NCBI GenBank assembly: GCA_910585795.1
Contig: CAJUFV010000208.1
Coordinates: 1 to 36,136 of the forward strand
Length of the DNA: 36,136 nt
Origin: an uncultured Clostridia bacterium
Lineage (GTDB): Bacteria; Bacillota; Clostridia; UBA1381
Direction of reading: 5' to 3'
Made by a program: the position numbers and the translations under genes. The notes beneath the pieces were generated by a model. It saw nothing but the letters and a program-made list of their open reading frames with translations. It had not been told where the DNA came from and searched no databases. Below, in pieces: positions 6,808-15,780 of this stretch. Each line of letters begins with the position of its first letter. Within the stretch, counting starts at the first letter, position 1.

Positions 6808-9489
6808 GTGAAAAAAATTGCTATTATGCTAGCGGCGGCTATGACTATTCAGTTGGGCGCGGCAGATGTTTTTGCCGGTTATACAGACGTCAAAGAGCAT
6901 TGGGCGGTAAGCTTTATAAATAAGCTCACAGATAATGGAATTGTGGAAGGAGACAATGTTCGTTTTCGTCCTAACAGTAACGTTAATGTTGATGAATTTA
7001 TAAAAATGACACTTGCCGCGATGAAAACAGATGTTACACCGCAGCCGGATAATTGGTCGAAGCCTTATATTGAAAAGGCTTTACAGGAAAAGTTAATATA
7101 TGATGATGAGTTTGACAGCTATAATCGTCCCATAACGCGCGGAGAGCTTGTTAAAATCTGTGTAAGAGCAATAGGAGCTGATGTTGTAAAAGGAAATGAA
7201 CGCGAACAGCTGATTTCACAGATTTCCGACTATTATGATATTTATAATGACGATAAGGAATATGTACTGGCGGCTTATGCGAACCATCTGCTTTACGGTT
7301 ATGAGGACAATAGCTTTAGAAGTAACCGTTATACCACAAGAGCTGAGGCCTGTGTTATAATAGACCGTATGATTGCGGCAGGTAATTTCTCGTCAGTTGG
7401 CGGAGATGACAAACCTGTCTTTACAGCCGGAAATATAATTTATGTTGCTAATACAGGTGATGACGCGAATGACGGCTCACTTGACAATCCGTTTAGAACA
7501 CTTGAAAAAGCGCGTGATAAGGTACGAGAAATTATTGCGTCAGACTCCTATCCTGACGGGGGAATTACCGTATACCTTCGCGGCGGGGACTATAAGCTGG
7601 ATAAATCATTTGAAGTGGGTTCTGCTGATTCCGGGACAGAGGGCAATCCTGTTACATACACATCATATCCTGGTGAAGTGGCGAGAATCACAGGCGGAAC
7701 TAAGCTTTCATACAGTGATTTTAAACCTATTGAGGCGGAGGCCGCTGCAAAGCTGATTGATAAATCAGCGGCAGGAAATGTACTTCAGATAGATTTGGGT
7801 AAGCTTGGTATTGAGGAATTGGGTGAGCTGTCAAGGCGCGGCTATGCGATTGCAGCAGAAGTATTACCTCAGGCGGAGTTGTATATAGACGGAAGCAGAA
7901 TGCAGTTATCAAGATGGCCAAACAGCGAATGGGTAGGTACAACAGAGATTGTCAGAAGCGGAGCGAGAAGCAAGAACGGAGTTTTGGAAGGTGCAGTATA
8001 TAAAATTGATTATGACCGTCCTGCAAAGTGGAAAACAAATATCAATGAGATTTATACCGCTGGTGTTTTGGGCCCGAACTATTTCTATGGATACTTCCCA
8101 ATAGATAAGATTGAGAAGGGTCAGATAACACTTAAAGAAGGCTCAGTAACAAGCTATTACTCAAAGCATTTTATACGTTATGAAAATATCTTTGAAGAAA
8201 TTGATGAGCCGGGCGAATATTACATTGACAGAAACACAAAAATGCTCTATATCTATCCGACAAGCGGTTTTGGTGAAAATTCGGATATATGGCTTTCACA
8301 GCTTGGAGAAAATCTGATATCAGGTTCAAACGCAAGCAATATAACATTTAAGAATTTGAAATTAGAGGCTTCACGCGCGGGCGCTGTCCGTATAAGCGGA
8401 GCTAAAAATGTTACAGTTGAGAACTGTGAGGTTTCGGATACCGGAACAAACGGAATTTATCTGAATGGCACAGGTTGTGCGGTCAAGAATTGTATTATTC
8501 ATGACATAGGAAGCACGGGTATAAGCATGAACGGCGGTGATTATGAGAATATTGTTTCAAGCGGAAATACCGTGACTAATAATCATATCTATAAGGCCGC
8601 GCAGATTGAGCGCTCGTATCAAGCCGGAATTCTTATAGGTTATCGAAGTGTCGGAGTAACAGTAAGTCATAATGAAGTGCATAATATGCCTCATGCAGCG
8701 GTTATTATTTACGGACCGAATCATACGATTGAATACAATAATATCTATGATGCGGTTAAGGAATTCCATGACATGGACGCTATTTACATGAATGTTTATC
8801 AATATCCGTGGGAGCGTAATGTAGTAATTAAGAGAAATTATATTCATGACTTAGGACATGAGACATTTACAGAGCGCCAGATGAATGTTGCCGGAATACG
8901 TACTGACAATAACGGTAATGGATTACAGGTATTGGAAAATGTATTTCATAATATAGGGTATCAGAATTCAAATGGAATAAGAGGTATTTGCGCGCAGGGT
9001 ATTGACAATGTTGTAAACGGTAATATATTTGTTGATACAGCTGGTACCTATGAAGGAGCGCATACATATAATCCGGACGCCAAATGGGATGTGCAGTCTG
9101 ACAGTGTTAAAGGAACATATGAGCAGTGGAAGACGTTCAGTCCTAAATATTCCGAGCAAAATCCTGAGGTGGCGACATTCTTTAATAATCACTTTACAGC
9201 GTATCAGAACGGAAATAAATTTATGAACAATGTTGTGGTTAATATTAAATTCCCGTTGAGTACGCTGAACGGTACTCCGACTGCTCAGGGCTTTAATGCA
9301 AGTGAACAGCTTGTTGAGGCTTCCGGTAACATTGTTACAAAGGCTGACCCGGGCTTTGTGGATTACAGCGGCGGAGACTTTACCCTGAAAGAGGATAGTG
9401 AGGTTTACAGTAAGAATAAGGACATTCCGAAAATTGATTTTAAAAACATCGGTTTGTTGAAGAACGAAGCTGTAGGTGTAATAAAATAG
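6808..9489 (+). CDS. SLH-anchored GH141-like beta-helix protein
   Basis: An 893-residue surface protein. GTG is the start, seven bases after AGGAGG at 6795-6800. A signal peptide (cleavage near A23) is followed immediately by SLH repeats (about 25-190; YTDVKEHWA, then YEDNSFRSNRYTTRAEA), which bind pyruvylated secondary cell-wall polymer. The beta-helix starts near residue 210 (IIYVANTGDDANDGS) and carries TVYLRGGDY, IDYDRPAKW, GEYYIDR, DMDAIY (D655, D657) and RTDN (D700), all shared with the paralogs at 4599 and 17349. The layout resembles GH141 proteins, so a surface glycoside hydrolase, possibly a fucosidase, is the best inference. The conserved Asp residues are candidates for catalysis, not proven ones. 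It lies 22 bases downstream of the 4599 gene. Confidence 0.85.
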   Translation: MKKIAIMLAAAMTIQLGAADVFAGYTDVKEHWAVSFINKLTDNGIVEGDNVRFRPNSNVNVDEFIKMTLAAMKTDVTPQPDNWSKPYIEKALQEKLIYDDEFDSYNRPITRGELVKICVRAIGADVVKGNEREQLISQISDYYDIYNDDKEYVLAAYANHLLYGYEDNSFRSNRYTTRAEACVIIDRMIAAGNFSSVGGDDKPVFTAGNIIYVANTGDDANDGSLDNPFRTLEKARDKVREIIASDSYPDGGITVYLRGGDYKLDKSFEVGSADSGTEGNPVTYTSYPGEVARITGGTKLSYSDFKPIEAEAAAKLIDKSAAGNVLQIDLGKLGIEELGELSRRGYAIAAEVLPQAELYIDGSRMQLSRWPNSEWVGTTEIVRSGARSKNGVLEGAVYKIDYDRPAKWKTNINEIYTAGVLGPNYFYGYFPIDKIEKGQITLKEGSVTSYYSKHFIRYENIFEEIDEPGEYYIDRNTKMLYIYPTSGFGENSDIWLSQLGENLISGSNASNITFKNLKLEASRAGAVRISGAKNVTVENCEVSDTGTNGIYLNGTGCAVKNCIIHDIGSTGISMNGGDYENIVSSGNTVTNNHIYKAAQIERSYQAGILIGYRSVGVTVSHNEVHNMPHAAVIIYGPNHTIEYNNIYDAVKEFHDMDAIYMNVYQYPWERNVVIKRNYIHDLGHETFTERQMNVAGIRTDNNGNGLQVLENVFHNIGYQNSNGIRGICAQGIDNVVNGNIFVDTAGTYEGAHTYNPDAKWDVQSDSVKGTYEQWKTFSPKYSEQNPEVATFFNNHFTAYQNGNKFMNNVVVNIKFPLSTLNGTPTAQGFNASEQLVEASGNIVTKADPGFVDYSGGDFTLKEDSEVYSKNKDIPKIDFKNIGLLKNEAVGVIK

Positions 9490-9504
9490 AAAGGATGAAC
9501 GTAA

Positions 9505-12500
9505 TTGAAAAAGAAAATATTATCGTTTATAATTGCGGCGGTTCTTCTGTTCAACATAGCCGTAATACCGCAGGTATCAGCGGCGGGAGTAACGCTTGAA
9601 GGTAATTATACATTTATTGATACTTGCTACAGTCCTGAGTTGGGCGTGTATGTTGCGGTAGCGAAGGATTTCAGCAATAATGATAATCAGCCGGCCATGA
9701 TATATGCTTCTGAAAATGGAGCAGATTGGACTATGGCAAAAAAGATTAGCAGCAGTAAACATTATATATTCCCTGATACCAGACAGACAGTTGTATGGTG
9801 GGAAGCACAGCATATGTTTGTTGCGGTTATGCTTAACCGTCTATGGAAATCCAGCGATGGATACACATGGGAAATGTTACCGGACAGCATTTATAACAGG
9901 TCTAACGCGATGATAGAGACTAATGGAAAACAGCTTATTATATGCGCGAAAGCGAGCCTTCTGATATATGAAGACCTTGAACATGAACCGGTTGTTGTAT
10001 ATGGTATTAATAAAGAGCCTGAAAACAATACATACGGCAAAGCAGTAGCAAGCACACCTGAAGAACCGTATTTTTACGCAGTGACAGACCAGTATAAGGC
10101 ATGGCTGTTTGACAGCAGTAAGGAGCTTGACCCTGATGAAGCAAAGACTGATGCGGTAAGCTCGCCCACATCAAATATCGGAGCTAATCCGTTTGATATG
10201 GCATGGGTTACAGGCTTTAACGGATGGGCGCTGATAAATGGAACCAATAAATTTTATGTTCTTGAATATCAAAAGGATTCTGTAAACGACAGTGTAACGG
10301 CAAATTATAAAATATTAGATAACTTAAAGCTTTCAGACGGCACAGTTAGTCAGGAAAAGCTTATTGCTATGGGAGTAGGCGCGGATAATGTTGTGCTTGG
10401 TACCGAATCAGGCAAACTGTTGATTGCTCCAAATAACGGAGAACCCCTGACAGATAAGGGTTCATGGGCTGTCGCTAAAGCAGGAGACAACTCTGAAATG
10501 GTTGGTGAACCGCGTTCAGTAAGCGAAGTTGATGACGGAATGTTTCTCGTGACAACGACAACAAAGCTATATATGCTTACGAAGGATGATAATGGCATAT
10601 GGCGTTTCTATGATGTGGCAAACACTAGGATGGTCCTTGAAAATACTCGCATTGAAATTCCGACTTCAGGTATGTCCAGCACTGTTCTGAAACCGATAAA
10701 TTATGATTATAAAGGGGATATTTCCTCTGATGAGATTGTAAGCTTTGATTTAATATCAGAATTGCCTGAAGGCGTTATGTCAGAAAAGATTGATGATGCA
10801 AGTATGCAGTTTGTTGTAAAAAATACTGTTACAGGTGGACATGAAATTAAATACAGAGCCGTAACAGCAAGCGGAAAACAGCAAGATTTTGTTGTTACAA
10901 TCGCAGATGAAGACCATATTGACATAATAGGCAGAGACGTTATGGCTATTCCGGTGTCCGGTGATGTGTCTGAGCAGTATGAGTATTCCGCGGAGGTTAT
11001 AGGAACTGACGGACAAAGCATGAAGCGTGACACTGTGTTAGAGATAACGTCAATGCCTGACGATGTGACGTTTGACAGCAAGTCAAATACGTTTACACTA
11101 TATGAAGATACAAAGCCCGGAGAAATTGTGATTACAGCATATTCAAAGGTAAATCCTGAAAACAGGCTGGAAAAGCATATCAAGATAGATAATCCTAAAC
11201 CGGCAAAAATAGAGCTTGATGAAGCTCCTGATGAAATTTATATTCCTGATAATGAAATATCGACACATAAATATTCGGCAAGTTTATATGACCAGACGGA
11301 CAAAATGCTTCCTGACGAAAAAGCTGTCTGGAGTGTTGAAGCAAAGGATATAAAAAGTATGGACGGCATCACAATGAATAGAACGACTGGCGAGCTGTCT
11401 GTAGAAAATAAAGCAGTTAAAGGTATTGTTACAGTAAAGTCTGTGTCTGAAAGCGATGATGAAGTTGTTGCGCAGATAGATGTAAAACTTAATTATACAG
11501 ACTTTCGTATAGTTAAGGAAGATTTTGCGGAATTGGGGTTAGACACATTGCAGGCGGTAACGGAAAATCTTCCGCTTGTAACAGAAGGTACTCTTGGCAG
11601 TACAATTCAATGGCGCAGCACTAACGAAGACCTGATACAAACGGACGGAACAGTAATCCGTCCGAGTCGTGAGAATAAAAAAGTTACTGTTACGGGAGTA
11701 GGTGAGTATAATTCAGCAACTGTTGAAAATAAGTATGAGCTTATAGTTAAGAAAGCGGATAACCTGTGTGTTAACGGTGACTTGTCAAACGGAACTGCTG
11801 AGGGCTGGAATCCAAAGGGTGAAACGGTATTAACAATTGAGCAGGAGGGCGAAAAAAATGTGCTGAAGTCAAAGGGCAGCGGCGCATATCAGACGCTTAT
11901 ATTTACAAATGACAGCAGCTATGGTTTTAACGCAAGAGTAAAGGCGGCGTCCGGCAGTAAAATCAGACTTGTATCGGAAAAAGCAGGCATTATTGCGGAA
12001 ATTACTGCGAACGGCAGTTATCAGGATATAAAGGAGTCACATATCTACAATAAACAGAAAAATTCCTTTGAGGACAAAATTTATCTGGAATGTAACGGTG
12101 AGCTTCTTATAGAGAAGCTGGCGGTTTACGAAATCACTCTTGAATATAACGCCGCGTCCAGCGCGGTAAATAAGGCTTATTACAGTAAATCAGAGGCAGA
12201 TATTAATGCGGCAAAGCTATTGCTTGACGAGTTTTATGATTTACCAGTACGCGATGACTTGTATGATAAGCTGAACAGCATAAATTCGTCATCAGGCGGC
12301 TCAACGGGAGGTTCATCCTCCGGTGGCGGCGGTGGCGGAGGAGGTGGAAGCGTATCCAAGAAAGACCCTCTTCCTTCAACCGTAAATACGGATAATCCTG
12401 TAAATGTTATTCCTGTACTGACAAAGCCTGATGATAATACAGCTGATGAACTGGATACGTATCTTCTTAGATTTAAGGATATGAAAAATCACTGGGCAAG

Positions 12501-13017
12501 AGCTGATGTGGAATATATGGCAGAGCTAGGTGTTGTAAACGGTGATGAAAATGATATATTCCGTCCTGACGATAATGTGTCAAGAGCAGAATTTGCGACA
12601 ATGATAACACGCGCAATGGAGCTTGAAGAAACTCCGTATGAAAACAGTTTCTTTGATGTTGTAACCGAAGACTGGTATTCAGGCTATGTTCAGACAGTGA
12701 GAAGCAATGATTATATGAGCGGATATGACGGCTTGTTCAAGCCGAACAGCGCTATCACAAGAGAAGAGATAGCGAGAGTAATTGTCGCGGCGTATAACAA
12801 TAAAACAAATACAGCATTACAGACAGGCCGCGCGCTGTATTTTAATGACCTTGATGATATAAGTCATTGGGCATATGACTATATCGTTGAAGCGGCAGAT
12901 ATGGGCTTTATTTACGGAATAACAGACGAGCTATTTGCTCCGAAACAGAATGCGACAAGAGCGCAGGCGGCAGCAATGCTCAAGCGTGTTTATGAAAAGC
13001 TTCATCCGACAGAATAA
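9505..13017 (+). CDS. SLH-anchored propeller, Ig-like and CBM-like protein
   Basis: A 1170-residue exported protein starting with TTG, nine bases after AAAGGA at 9490-9495; the ATG at 9495 is out of frame. The signal peptide ends near residue 26 (VSA). Residues 30-370 form an Asp-box/propeller-like region (YASENGADW, WKSSDGYTW, VVWWEA) paralogous to the second propeller of the protein at 1939. About 390-750 is Ig-like beta-sandwich sequence, and about 753-880 resembles a CBM4/9-type module (NGDLSNGTAEGWN). A Gly/Ser linker (about 925-955, a run of nine Gly) leads to three C-terminal SLH domains (about 988-1170; FKDMKNHWA, FFDVVTEDWY, FNDLDDISHWA). No active site is apparent, so a surface glycan-binding or scaffold role is inferred. 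It is 15 bases from the preceding gene. Confidence 0.82.
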   Translation: MKKKILSFIIAAVLLFNIAVIPQVSAAGVTLEGNYTFIDTCYSPELGVYVAVAKDFSNNDNQPAMIYASENGADWTMAKKISSSKHYIFPDTRQTVVWWEAQHMFVAVMLNRLWKSSDGYTWEMLPDSIYNRSNAMIETNGKQLIICAKASLLIYEDLEHEPVVVYGINKEPENNTYGKAVASTPEEPYFYAVTDQYKAWLFDSSKELDPDEAKTDAVSSPTSNIGANPFDMAWVTGFNGWALINGTNKFYVLEYQKDSVNDSVTANYKILDNLKLSDGTVSQEKLIAMGVGADNVVLGTESGKLLIAPNNGEPLTDKGSWAVAKAGDNSEMVGEPRSVSEVDDGMFLVTTTTKLYMLTKDDNGIWRFYDVANTRMVLENTRIEIPTSGMSSTVLKPINYDYKGDISSDEIVSFDLISELPEGVMSEKIDDASMQFVVKNTVTGGHEIKYRAVTASGKQQDFVVTIADEDHIDIIGRDVMAIPVSGDVSEQYEYSAEVIGTDGQSMKRDTVLEITSMPDDVTFDSKSNTFTLYEDTKPGEIVITAYSKVNPENRLEKHIKIDNPKPAKIELDEAPDEIYIPDNEISTHKYSASLYDQTDKMLPDEKAVWSVEAKDIKSMDGITMNRTTGELSVENKAVKGIVTVKSVSESDDEVVAQIDVKLNYTDFRIVKEDFAELGLDTLQAVTENLPLVTEGTLGSTIQWRSTNEDLIQTDGTVIRPSRENKKVTVTGVGEYNSATVENKYELIVKKADNLCVNGDLSNGTAEGWNPKGETVLTIEQEGEKNVLKSKGSGAYQTLIFTNDSSYGFNARVKAASGSKIRLVSEKAGIIAEITANGSYQDIKESHIYNKQKNSFEDKIYLECNGELLIEKLAVYEITLEYNAASSAVNKAYYSKSEADINAAKLLLDEFYDLPVRDDLYDKLNSINSSSGGSTGGSSSGGGGGGGGGSVSKKDPLPSTVNTDNPVNVIPVLTKPDDNTADELDTYLLRFKDMKNHWARADVEYMAELGVVNGDENDIFRPDDNVSRAEFATMITRAMELEETPYENSFFDVVTEDWYSGYVQTVRSNDYMSGYDGLFKPNSAITREEIARVIVAAYNNKTNTALQTGRALYFNDLDDISHWAYDYIVEAADMGFIYGITDELFAPKQNATRAQAAAMLKRVYEKLHPTE

Positions 13018-13062
13018 TTTGCCTGAAACTAATTCAAACTGCGAAAGGAGTAATAAAGCCAA

Positions 13063-15738
13063 ATGAAAAAATTGATAAGTATTTTTATATTTACCATGTG
13101 TTTATTACTTTCTCTAAACTGTGTATTTGCAGAAGGGGAGGTTAGTGATAAGCAGATAGAAGCTGTTTCATTTATGAATGATATTGGCATATATAATGGA
13201 ATTACTGAAGAAAACGCGTTAGATTCTGTAACAAGAGCGGAATTTGCAAATATAATTGTCAAAGTGATGGGCGGGGAGAACTCTCTCTCCCAGACTCCCC
13301 GCCGCATATTTGCGGATGTGCTTCCTGAAGACAGCGCTGCGGCAAGTATTGAATACCTTTATGACAGAGGTGTTATGGGCGGCTACGGACAGGCGGAGTT
13401 TAAGCCGGAGTCAGTAATATCACTTGCTGAGGCAGTAAAGGTGATGATTTCCATTACAGGCTACAGTGATATGGCTGAAATGCAGGGCGGTTATCCTAAC
13501 GGATATTACTCTATTGCCGCTTCAAATGATATTTTAGATGGTGTAAGCGGTGATGTGAGTGAGCAGATTACTTATGCCAATGCGGCTGTGATAATTGGAA
13601 ATGTTCTGGAAAGTGATAATTATCGTGTAATAACAGGATATAAGAACAATAATCTGGTTTTTGAAAATAATAACGGCGAGGAATATATGAGCTATGTGCT
13701 TAATCTTCATCGCTATACAGGTATACTTGAAGCATACGGAAATACATCGCTGTCAGATGTGAAAAATGAATATGACGCGCATACTGTTAAAATCGGCGGT
13801 GAGATATTTGATTTTGAAGGTATTGACGTTTCACAGTATCTCGGTATGAAGGTTAAGGCTTATTATAGAGCCGACAGTGAAGGCTATCATTTAAAGCATA
13901 TACTTCCTGACAGAAATACAAAGGTACTGGAGGTTCAGGGAGGCGATATTGATGAAAGGTCTACTCTTACAAAGCTTCAGTATTATGAAAATAATAAACT
14001 AAAGGATGAGAAAATCTCAGAGGACGCAATTTTTATCTATAATGGAAAACGTCTTGATGTTATGTCAGACGGAGATATTAGTATATCCGGCGGTTATGTG
14101 CGTCTTATAAGCAATAATAACGGTAAATCATATGATGTTGTGATAATAAAGGAGTATAATACATTCATTGTTGATAAGGCTGTCGCTACAGATAGTATTG
14201 TGCACTTTAAATATGACCGCGGCTCAATGGATTTAAGTACGGACGCTAATGTTATGGCAACCTATTATCTTGAGGGACAGGAAACTGATTTCTCAGGTAT
14301 ATCATCAGGAAGTGTTCTTTCAATTGCTATAAGCAGGAATACAGACGGCTATGTGCTTGCCGAGGTACTGATTTCAAATAATCAGGTAACGGGAACGGCA
14401 AAGCGTATTTACAATAAAGGAACACAGCGGTATGTACAGCTTGCTGATGATAGTGAATATGCTTTTACTGATGACTATGTGTCCAGACTGGAAGACGGTC
14501 AAAGAAATACAGTGGAGCCATCAGTCAACAGTGAGGGTATATTCTACATAGACTATTTTAATGTTCTTGCGGGTTATGCGGTAGCAGCGGGTGCGAAAAA
14601 TTACGCTTTTGTAGTAAACTGCTGGTATGAACAGGGGTCGGAAGACGCGGAAATAAGAGTATTTACTAAGGACGGAGCTTTTGAAAACTATACTTTAGCA
14701 AGTAAGGTTAATTACAATGGTGAAAAGATTGCTAAATCTCAGGTGCCTGATATGCTTAGGAAAACAGGCCATGACGGAACTGTCAATCAATTGGTTATAT
14801 GTTCAGTGAGCGATGGTGTGCTTAAAAAAATTCAGACGGCAGCAGATAAACGCTCTGAGCCCAATTATACAGTATCCGGTGATGAATTTGTACTTCATGC
14901 TCATCCTGTAAACAGTGAAGGCGTAGATTTGAACATACGTTTTTACAAGGATATGGCTGAGGATTATCCTTACAATTATGTGAGCGGAAAAACAATACAG
15001 TTTATGATACCATATGAAAAACCGTATGGAACAGACAAATATATTCTTTCAGAAAATGAGAGCGCCTATAAAGTAGCCACAAAGCTTTCAAAAATAGATA
15101 TAGGTGTACCGGCTCCTGTGTATTTGTATGATGCTGGCCCTGGAGGAGCATTGGGCGCGGTTGTCAGCAATACGGAAGTATCAGGTAAATTTGGTACTCC
15201 GAGTATTGTAGAGGAAATAGAAAGCGCGGTTAATGAAGATGACGAACCAGGCATACTCATTAAATTTGTTGGCGGACAGAGTGTATTTGCCGGTGATAAT
15301 GTGATTTATGACCAGCCTAAAGGACAAGAATGGAAACGCGGCGCGGATTATAGTAATGTAAAGGTTAACGATTTAAGATGCGGCGACGTTATTACATATA
15401 CTACACTAAATAATGAGGTAGAACGACTGAGAGTACTTGTAAAAGCAAATGATGTTGGAGGAATAAGAAGTGACGGAGACAATATAGTGGAAAGCGGAAA
15501 TATAATTGCGGATGTAGTTTCTGTTGCGGAAAGCGGAAGAACAGCGGTTGTACGTTATTACAAGCAAAGAGCTACTCGTGAGCTTGAACAGTCCATGCTG
15601 ATTAATTCAACGACATATCGTTATGACAGCAGTACCGGAGAGGTATATAATTCCTCTGCTTCGGACTTACAGCCGGGTGACAGGATACTCATTAATTCTT
15701 TCTGGTGGTCGCCGAAGCTGGTAGTTATATTCAGATAA
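13063..15738 (+). CDS. Large SLH-domain surface protein, function unknown
   Basis: An 891-residue exported protein with a signal peptide (cleavage after VFA, residue 23) and an N-terminal block of SLH-like repeats (about 27-195; SVTRAEFANIIVKVMG, FADVLPEDSAAASIEYLYDRG). The remaining 690 or so residues look all-beta and match no family I can name. Short strands with turns such as VKIGGEIFDFEG and ILEAYGNTSLSDV suggest a string of small beta domains. No catalytic motif is visible. Its position between two SLH proteins and the binding lipoprotein suggests a structural or glycan-handling surface component of the same system. GGAG at 13047-13050 is 12 bases from the ATG. A GC-rich hairpin lies in the SLH coding region at 13267-13307. 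Confidence 0.8.
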   Translation: MKKLISIFIFTMCLLLSLNCVFAEGEVSDKQIEAVSFMNDIGIYNGITEENALDSVTRAEFANIIVKVMGGENSLSQTPRRIFADVLPEDSAAASIEYLYDRGVMGGYGQAEFKPESVISLAEAVKVMISITGYSDMAEMQGGYPNGYYSIAASNDILDGVSGDVSEQITYANAAVIIGNVLESDNYRVITGYKNNNLVFENNNGEEYMSYVLNLHRYTGILEAYGNTSLSDVKNEYDAHTVKIGGEIFDFEGIDVSQYLGMKVKAYYRADSEGYHLKHILPDRNTKVLEVQGGDIDERSTLTKLQYYENNKLKDEKISEDAIFIYNGKRLDVMSDGDISISGGYVRLISNNNGKSYDVVIIKEYNTFIVDKAVATDSIVHFKYDRGSMDLSTDANVMATYYLEGQETDFSGISSGSVLSIAISRNTDGYVLAEVLISNNQVTGTAKRIYNKGTQRYVQLADDSEYAFTDDYVSRLEDGQRNTVEPSVNSEGIFYIDYFNVLAGYAVAAGAKNYAFVVNCWYEQGSEDAEIRVFTKDGAFENYTLASKVNYNGEKIAKSQVPDMLRKTGHDGTVNQLVICSVSDGVLKKIQTAADKRSEPNYTVSGDEFVLHAHPVNSEGVDLNIRFYKDMAEDYPYNYVSGKTIQFMIPYEKPYGTDKYILSENESAYKVATKLSKIDIGVPAPVYLYDAGPGGALGAVVSNTEVSGKFGTPSIVEEIESAVNEDDEPGILIKFVGGQSVFAGDNVIYDQPKGQEWKRGADYSNVKVNDLRCGDVITYTTLNNEVERLRVLVKANDVGGIRSDGDNIVESGNIIADVVSVAESGRTAVVRYYKQRATRELEQSMLINSTTYRYDSSTGEVYNSSASDLQPGDRILINSFWWSPKLVVIFR
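13267..13307 (+). other. GC-rich intragenic hairpin
   Basis: GGCGGGGAG at 13270-13278 and CTCCCCGCC at 13295-13303 form a perfect 9-bp stem around a pyrimidine-rich loop. With one bulged G at 13304 the pairing extends through ATG/CAT to 13267-13307. There is no following T-tract. It encodes the variable loop between two SLH motifs (GENSLSQTPRR) and is much richer in G+C than the surrounding gene. Confidence 0.6.
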
Positions 15739-15780
15739 TGTGAAAGTAATTAAAAAAATGTATAAAGGAGAGTAAAAACT

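Noticed and set aside
13267..13307. GC-rich hairpin as a terminator
   Set aside because: No T-tract follows and it lies in the middle of an intact reading frame.
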